From NCBI GenBank assembly GCA_032161045.1, contig JAVHTH010000003.1: a DNA stretch of 64,000 bases; one strand, given 5' to 3'. Shown one piece after another: positions 59,587 through 64,000 of this stretch. The notes under the pieces are model-generated. The model was not told where the DNA came from, made no database searches, and saw only the letters and a list, made by a program, of their open reading frames with translations. The translations under genes and the position numbers were made by a program. Source of the stretch: Fervidibacter sinensis. GTDB taxonomy: Bacteria; Armatimonadota; Fervidibacteria; Fervidibacterales; Fervidibacteraceae. Numbering within the stretch: the stretch's first letter is position 1; every line of letters starts with the position of its first letter.

Positions 59587-60345
59587 ATGGGGACGGTGAC
59601 TCAAAAGCCATTGCTTGAACGAATTTTGGATTGGCTTTACCCAAATCGGTGTGGTGTTTGTCACCGATTTTGCGACGACGCAATTTGTCAGGATTGCAAA
59701 AGCAAATGGACGCTCGTCACTTTGCCTTACTGCCTCTGGTGCGGTAAACCCTTTGAACCTCACGCAAAGACTTCCCCCCTTTGTGGCGCATGTCTGCAAG
59801 GGCGATACAAGTTTGATTACGCTCGCTCCGCAGTTGTTTACGAAGGGGTTGGTCGCGAAACCGTTCATGCCTTTAAGTTCAACCGAAGACCTCGCTTGGC
59901 TCAGCCGATGGGGGAGTTGATGGCAGAAGTTATGCGCTGTGCCCTTAGCGGAGAGAGCGGTTTGTTGCCTTCGCCTTGGCAGCGACCAAGCATGCTCGTG
60001 CCTGTCCCTCTTTACCCGAAAACTCAAAGGCTTAGGGGTTACAACCAAGCGGAGTTACTTGCCAAAGTGGTCGGTCAAATCCTTCACATCCCCGTTGAAA
60101 CGAAAATCCTTGTCCAAACCCGACCAATGAAGCCACAAGCGACTTTGGGTGAGAAAGAGCGTTGGGAAAATGTCAAGGGCGCTTTTGAAGTCACTGGACC
60201 AGAACTTGTGAAGGGGCAAATCGTGGTCATCGTTGACGATGTGATGACGACGGGTGCGACACTGAACGAATGCGCAAAGGCGCTCAAGCGAGCAGGTGCC
60301 CGTCAAGTTTATTGCCTAACTTTCGCCCGCACAGTTTCCATTTAG
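59587..60345 (+). CDS. comF: ComF family phosphoribosyltransferase-like protein
   Basis: 252 residues. N-terminal double zinc finger (NRCGVCHRF, CQDC; YCLWCGKPF, CGAC) followed by FDYARSAVVYEG, HAFKFNRRP, LVPVPLYPKTQRLRGYNQAE and the PRPP-binding loop IVVIVDDVMTTGAT. ComF proteins are needed for uptake or processing of DNA in natural competence. ATG 59587 has AAGGGG almost adjacent; the GTG at 59596 would be better spaced, so three fewer residues are possible. Stands alone, divergent from the sigma operon. Confidence 0.92.
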   Translation: MGTVTQKPLLERILDWLYPNRCGVCHRFCDDAICQDCKSKWTLVTLPYCLWCGKPFEPHAKTSPLCGACLQGRYKFDYARSAVVYEGVGRETVHAFKFNRRPRLAQPMGELMAEVMRCALSGESGLLPSPWQRPSMLVPVPLYPKTQRLRGYNQAELLAKVVGQILHIPVETKILVQTRPMKPQATLGEKERWENVKGAFEVTGPELVKGQIVVIVDDVMTTGATLNECAKALKRAGARQVYCLTFARTVSI

Positions 60346-60437
60346 CACTTAAACTCATGTGGCATCTTTGCCTGCGAAGATGCCATAATGCAAACGGCTT
60401 TTTGCTCCCTAAAACTCTAATCGGAGGCGCTATTGCA

Positions 60438-60980
60438 ATGGCAGTAACCAAGAAGGTTTGGACGGACGAAGAAATCTTGAGCCTGAAATGCGAGGGAAAG
60501 GTTGAAATAGTGGATGGGGAGTTGAAAATCATGACGCCTGCAGGGTTGGAGCAAGAGGATGTCGGGGCTATTCTGGTAGCACATCTGGTCAATTATGTGA
60601 TCCCGCGAAAGTTGGGTCGCATTTACATGTCTCAAGCGGGTTTCAGGATGCCCAACGGAGATTTGCGCGCTCCCGATGTCTCTTTTGTTCGCATGGAAAA
60701 GTTACCGGGCGGTCGTTCCCCTAAAAAGTTCGGACACTTTCCGCCAGATTTAGCCGTTGAAATTCTCGCCGAAGATGAAACGCCTGACGATTACGCTGAG
60801 AAGGTGCGGGAGTATCTGGATTGGGGTGTGATGCTCGTTTGGGTCATTGACCCAAATACTCGCACGGTTTGGGTGCACAGGAAAGGAAGACATCCAACGC
60901 AGTTGAGTGAAGATGACGAACTTGACGGTGAAGATGTCATCCCCGGCTTCCGAATGCCAGTGAAGACTTTGTTTGAATAG
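60438..60980 (+). CDS. Uma2 family (DUF820) restriction-endonuclease-like protein
   Basis: 180 residues from ATG 60438, with CGGAGGC 8-9 nt upstream; the open frame begins earlier inside comF. Typical Uma2 blocks: YEIVDGEL-type VEIVDGELKIMTP, GFRMPNGDLRAPDVSFV, PDLAVEILAEDETPDDYAEK (the acidic D...ExL catalytic segment) and VWVIDPNTRTVWVHR. The fold is PD-(D/E)XK; cellular role unknown although such genes abound in cyanobacteria and thermophiles. Confidence 0.92.
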   Translation: MAVTKKVWTDEEILSLKCEGKVEIVDGELKIMTPAGLEQEDVGAILVAHLVNYVIPRKLGRIYMSQAGFRMPNGDLRAPDVSFVRMEKLPGGRSPKKFGHFPPDLAVEILAEDETPDDYAEKVREYLDWGVMLVWVIDPNTRTVWVHRKGRHPTQLSEDDELDGEDVIPGFRMPVKTLFE

Positions 60981-61103
60981 TTGGAGGGTAAGGCGCCTGC
61001 CAAGCCGATATTTTGGGCTCGGTTCTTATTTCGTCAAAGAATTCGGCACGCTGAAAGGCAGTTTCATGGAAGCATCGTTGCGCTCTAAGGAGGCATGAAA
61101 ACA

Positions 61104-62240
61104 GTGGCGAAATGGACACCGCTGTTTTGCGGTGATGGCAAGTTTTATACCCGCGAGCAAACTCGCCCCGTTAAGGTTGGGCGAGTTCAAATAGGTGGAG
61201 GTGCTTCCGTTTCAATTCAGTCAATGACGACGACGAAAACGGAAGACATTGATGCAACGGTCACTCAGATTCATCGGCTTGAAGAGGCAGGTTGCGAAAT
61301 TGTTCGGGTCGCTGTGCCCAACGAGAAAGCGGCTCGCGCCATCAAGCACATCAAGGAGCAAATCAATATCCCGCTTGTTGCTGACATTCACTTTGACTAC
61401 CGGTTGGCACTTTTGGCGGTTGAAGCGGGTGCAGACAAAATTCGTTGGAACCCCGGCAATATTCGCGATAAGAGCAAGGTGGAGATGATTGTCAAGGCTT
61501 GCAAAGAGCGTGGCATCCCCATTCGCATCGGAGTCAATGCAGGCTCGCTTGACCCTGATTTGCTGATGAAGTATGGCGGACCAACTCCTGAGGCGATGGT
61601 TGAAAGTGCAGCAAAGGAAATCAGTTTGCTTGAGGAATGGGGCTTTGAGGACATCGTTGTTTCGCTCAAATCGTCCGATGTCATGGACACTGTCAAAGCC
61701 TACTTATTGTTCGCTCAGAAGTTTCCCTATCCGACCCATGTCGGCGTGACGGAAGCAGGACCACCGCCGGAGGGCATTGTTTGGTCGGCAATTGGTATCG
61801 GAATTGTTTTGGCACATGGTGTCGGTGATACAATCCGAGTTTCGTTGTCAACTGACCCCGTTGAAGAAGTCAAGGCTGCAAAGATGATCCTGCGAGCGCT
61901 TGGATTGAGGCGTGAAGGCGTTCGCATCATCGCCTGTCCAACTTGCGGTCGTTGCGAGGTTGACCTGTTTGAGTTAGTTGAGCAAGTTAGGGCAAGAGTT
62001 GGACATATTTTAGAGCCCCTTGACATAGCCGTGATGGGATGTGTCGTTAATGGTCCGGGTGAGGCAAGACTTGCTGATTTAGGCATTGCAGCGGGAAGGG
62101 GTAAAGCGGCATTGTTCGTGGAAGGCGAGGTCGTCAAGACTATCCACGAAGGCGACATCGTGGAAGCACTGGCAACATTGGCTGAGGAGATTGCGGAGAG
62201 GAAGCGGAAGGGACGGGAGGGAGCCACTACGAGCGATTAA
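61104..62240 (+). CDS. ispG: 4-hydroxy-3-methylbut-2-en-1-yl diphosphate synthase (IspG/GcpE)
   Basis: 378 residues from GTG 61104. The ATG at 61095 is only 1 nt from the AAGGAGG site, while the GTG is 10 nt from it, so I prefer the GTG. Short bacterial form. Substrate-barrel motifs IGGGASVSIQSMTTT, VADIHFDYRLAL, RWNPGNI and GVNAGSL; [4Fe-4S] ligands CPTCGRC and MGCVVNGPGEA with the Glu. It catalyses the penultimate step of the MEP isoprenoid pathway. No other MEP gene is adjacent. Confidence 0.96.
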   Translation: MAKWTPLFCGDGKFYTREQTRPVKVGRVQIGGGASVSIQSMTTTKTEDIDATVTQIHRLEEAGCEIVRVAVPNEKAARAIKHIKEQINIPLVADIHFDYRLALLAVEAGADKIRWNPGNIRDKSKVEMIVKACKERGIPIRIGVNAGSLDPDLLMKYGGPTPEAMVESAAKEISLLEEWGFEDIVVSLKSSDVMDTVKAYLLFAQKFPYPTHVGVTEAGPPPEGIVWSAIGIGIVLAHGVGDTIRVSLSTDPVEEVKAAKMILRALGLRREGVRIIACPTCGRCEVDLFELVEQVRARVGHILEPLDIAVMGCVVNGPGEARLADLGIAAGRGKAALFVEGEVVKTIHEGDIVEALATLAEEIAERKRKGREGATTSD

Positions 62241-62288
62241 CAGTGCTTTTTGACTGCTCAAATTGATGCCATCTCAACCGAAGGAAAA

Positions 62289-62519
62289 TTAACGCCGCAT
62301 CGCCTTGACTGCATCGCGCAAACCGACGAGGAAGGAATCAAGATGTTCTTGGTAAACCATCACCCTTTGGCGTGAATAGGTGCTTTCAGAAGATGGCTGC
62401 GATTCAGTAATGACCAGATATCGTTCGCCTCGTTCGTTCTCCTTGACATCAAAAAAGTAATGCCTTTTACCAGCAACCACATGGGTGTTGAATAGGGTTC
62501 GCCAACGCTTTTCCTCCAT
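62289..62519 (-). CDS. PUR-alpha-like / DUF3276 nucleic-acid-binding protein
   Basis: 76 residues. The sequence KRHYFFDVKENERGERYLVI, then TESQPSS and DSFLVGLRDAVKAM, fits the bacterial PUR-domain family (single-stranded DNA/RNA-binding beta-beta-beta-beta-alpha whirly fold, DUF3276). Start ATG 62519 behind GAGGTGA. Members form dimers and bind nucleic acid; role in gene regulation is presumed from Borrelia homologue studies. Confidence 0.8.
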   Translation of the reverse strand: MEEKRWRTLFNTHVVAGKRHYFFDVKENERGERYLVITESQPSSESTYSRQRVMVYQEHLDSFLVGLRDAVKAMRR

Positions 62520-62565
62520 AGCCGTTCACCTCCTTTCTCATTCCATTGCCGTCGCGACCACGACC

Positions 62566-63030
62566 TCATGCAGGTCTGGGTCGCCCCAAAAGTTCGCTCA
62601 TGAGTTCGTCAAGGGCGGATTTTGCCGCTTCGCTGCTTTTCTTTTGAAACTGCTCACCGCTGATGATTTTGCCGCCAAATCGTTTTTGCAACTTCCTTCT
62701 GTCGGCAAGGATTTTGGGATTGTTGGTGACGAACATAGCGTTGTGACGGATGGCGTTCATGTAGTGAACGAAACTATCGCCATACTCGTCGCGGTAAGTG
62801 CGTCTCAACTCTTCCCACTCTTCTTCGGTCACTAACTTCGCTTCTTCAATTGCCCACCGCTTGATTTCTTCGTATTCGCGTTTCGCTTCAGGTTCTAACT
62901 TCTGTTTTGCCCGCCAGTATGCGTCAAAAGGGATTTGCCCCGATTGGAACAAGTGGGTGATGAGTTCAAGTTTAACCATTGCTGCCGTCTTGATTTCGGG
63001 CTTATCAGTTTCTTTGCGCTTTCGCCCCAT
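62566..63030 (-). CDS. Unknown protein with PIN-like C-terminal segment
   Basis: 154 residues, ATG 63030 with GGGTGA 5-6 nt upstream, 46 bp upstream of the PUR gene. Residues about 85-125 (DSFVHYMNAIRHNAMFVTNN, then RKLQKRFGGKIISGEQF) resemble the second half of a PIN ribonuclease (D-x-x-H/I-x3-A, then hhhTND). The N-terminal half, which should carry the first catalytic Asp, is a basic helical region instead. It may be a degenerate or divergent PIN protein; otherwise unknown. Confidence 0.6.
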   Translation of the reverse strand: MGRKRKETDKPEIKTAAMVKLELITHLFQSGQIPFDAYWRAKQKLEPEAKREYEEIKRWAIEEAKLVTEEEWEELRRTYRDEYGDSFVHYMNAIRHNAMFVTNNPKILADRRKLQKRFGGKIISGEQFQKKSSEAAKSALDELMSELLGRPRPA

Positions 63031-63122
63031 CTTGGTTCACCCGTCAATCATTGTGGCGCAAATGTCATCCATTAAACAGGCATACCCGTTGCAAAAAGAA
63101 AGTATTTCCAAAAGTTTGTGGT

Positions 63123-63170
63123 GTTGGCTTTTAGCCAACGCAAAAGTTTGCCAAATTTGTGGCAAACTTT
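63123..63170. repeat. Two adjacent hairpins upstream of the vapBC-type operon
   Basis: GTTGGCT-TTT-AGCCAAC (63123-63139) and AAAGTTTGCC-8 nt-GGCAAACTTT (63143-63170). They lie in the 184-bp divergent gap before the toxin-antitoxin pair, 45 bp from its start, where an antitoxin operator would be expected; alternatively they are an extragenic palindrome. Confidence 0.55.
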
Positions 63171-63214
63171 GCACAGGTAAGTAAACTCTCATGAAAGAAG
63201 GTCGGTGAAACCAA

Positions 63215-63490
63215 ATGGCGCAGCGATGGATGGTGAAAGCAATTGTTAAGGGAAACACATTGGTGCTGTTTGAATCGCTCCCTTTACCCGAAGGGACAAC
63301 AGTGACAGTGACGGTTGTGACAGATAGAACGCTTGAAGAGCACGAAAAGGCTTTTTACGAGCAGTTAGAAGCCGAAGGGTTAATCAAAATCCCGAAGACT
63401 CCACCTGAGCAAATTCCACACAGCCCACCTATCCAAATTCCCGGCAAACCGTTGTCCCAAATCATCATTGAGGAGCGGAAGCAGAGATGA
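63215..63490 (+). CDS. Antitoxin of AF2212/VapB-like type
   Basis: 91 residues, ATG 63215 behind GGTGA. The N-terminal beta-hairpin unit VKAIVKGNTLVLFESLPLPE, then GTTVTVTVV, is the pattern of AF2212-like/DUF104 antitoxins; residues 40-91 are an extended Pro-rich tail (PPEQIPHSPPIQIPGKP) that would wrap a toxin partner. The stop overlaps the toxin ATG by 4 bp, the usual antitoxin-first arrangement. Confidence 0.75.
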   Translation: MAQRWMVKAIVKGNTLVLFESLPLPEGTTVTVTVVTDRTLEEHEKAFYEQLEAEGLIKIPKTPPEQIPHSPPIQIPGKPLSQIIIEERKQR

Positions 63491-63951
63491 CAAGTTTCTT
63501 TTGCGATAGCAGTGGCGTCGTGAAGAGGTATGTGTCTGAGGTTGGCTCATCTTGGATTCTTAATATCACTGACCCAAAGGCAGGAAACATCATTATTGTC
63601 TCTCGCATCACTGGGGTTGAGGTAGCATCTGCCTTGTGGAGGAAGGTTCGTGAAGGCGTCATCGCGCCAGGCGAAGCAAGAAACTTGATGGACACCTTTT
63701 TACTGCACTTCCACCAGCAATACTTGGTCATGGAAGTAACAGATGAGGTCGTGAATGAGGCTATCAAAATCATTGAACGATATGGATTGCGCAGTTACGA
63801 TGCCATTCAGCTTGCAACTGCAAAGTTAATCCATATTCGCCGTCAAATCACTGGTTTGCCACCTCTCATTTTCGTCAGCGCTGACGAAGATTTACTCATT
63901 GCCGCTCAGGCAGAGGGGCTGAAGGTTGAAAATCCTAACCGTTACCCTTAA
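63487..63951 (+). CDS. vapC: PIN-domain toxin, VapC family
   Basis: 154 residues. PIN acidic residues are all present: Asp7 in FFCDSSGVVKRY, Glu in GVEVASAL, Asp in LRSYDAIQLATA and Asp in VSADEDLL. VapC toxins are Mg-dependent ribonucleases cutting tRNA or rRNA and are held in check by the co-encoded antitoxin. Coupled to the antitoxin gene by an ATGA overlap. Confidence 0.9.
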   Translation: MTSFFCDSSGVVKRYVSEVGSSWILNITDPKAGNIIIVSRITGVEVASALWRKVREGVIAPGEARNLMDTFLLHFHQQYLVMEVTDEVVNEAIKIIERYGLRSYDAIQLATAKLIHIRRQITGLPPLIFVSADEDLLIAAQAEGLKVENPNRYP

Positions 63952-63978
63952 GGTAGACTTTTTGCAGAGGTGGGGAAA

Positions 63979-64000
63979 ATGGCAAAGATTGGCGATTTCG
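63979..64000 (+). CDS. Start of a gene truncated by the window end
   Basis: ATG 63979 has AGAGGTGG 5-6 nt upstream and reads MAKIGDF before the window ends. 28 bp after the toxin gene on the same strand. Nothing can be said of function. Confidence 0.5.

Noticed and set aside
1..64000. tRNA, rRNA, CRISPR arrays, insertion sequences or prophage genes
   Set aside because: No tRNA-like cloverleaf with CCA-type ends, rRNA segments, regularly spaced repeats, transposase or phage proteins were recognised on either strand.

Overview
The window is a gene-dense bacterial chromosome segment of moderate G+C with no rRNA, tRNA, CRISPR array, transposase or phage gene that I can see. The gene mix suggests a thermophilic, polysaccharide-degrading member of the Armatimonadota, of the kind represented by Candidatus Fervidibacter. 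It combines many secreted glycoside hydrolases (GH32-, GH127-, GH51-, GH43-, GH5- and DUF4091-type), Armatimonadota-style pseudopilins, an archaeal-type PEP carboxylase and short extragenic palindromes that start and end in TGTAGGG/CCCTACA. That assignment is an inference from gene content, not a computed placement.

Layout. 1-14 kb: carbohydrate island with exported TIM-barrel enzymes, a GH32-like enzyme, a small metabolic operon (Gfo/Idh/MocA and SDR dehydrogenases, methyltransferase), a large DUF4091 protein, GH127 and a GH5-like enzyme, interspersed with palindromic repeats, then small membrane proteins (DUF4349, DUF2752). 14-19.6 kb: an EAL-HDOD signalling protein, then fliS and a 1205-residue methyltransferase/glycosyltransferase/glycosyltransferase/TPR protein, transcribed together behind a clear sigma-28-type promoter. 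19.7-24.4 kb: a 901-residue glycosidase, a sugar-binding lipoprotein-like protein and a pseudopilin with its own strong promoter. 24.5-28.6 kb: housekeeping block ppcA, rpoZ, groEL, groES. 28.7-32.4 kb: GH43- and GH51-type arabinan enzymes. 32.5-34.6 kb: a four-gene cluster of unknown function around an ECF sigma factor. 34.7-38.4 kb: purA, a CheY-like regulator and a xylulokinase-like kinase. 38.4-45.5 kb: CpaE, CpaB and a giant alpha-2-macroglobulin in one operon. 45.7-48.5 kb: a Gly/Pro-rich secreted protein, a MacB-type permease and an ABC-2 permease. 48.5-59.3 kb: an eleven-gene run on the minus strand in which an ECF sigma factor, its zinc-finger anti-sigma and an RseB-like protein lead into a type II secretion operon (gspE, F, a DUF3782-like gene, G, H, I, J, K). 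59.6-64 kb: comF, a Uma2 protein, ispG, a PUR-domain protein, a PIN-like protein and a vapBC-type toxin-antitoxin pair.

How it fits together. The secreted hydrolases need an export route, which the type II secretion operon plausibly supplies. Arabinose and xylose released by the GH43/GH51/GH127 enzymes can feed the FGGY kinase. The most unusual signals are: (i) the sigma-28/fliS/multidomain glycosyltransferase unit; (ii) the sigma/anti-sigma/RseB module physically joined to the secretion operon; (iii) octanucleotide and heptanucleotide tandem repeats inside the leader-peptide codons of two pseudopilin genes (gspH and gspI), whose unit lengths are not multiples of three; (iv) the unnamed ECF cluster, whose two small proteins share a motif; and (v) an alpha-2-macroglobulin co-transcribed with Tad pilus genes.
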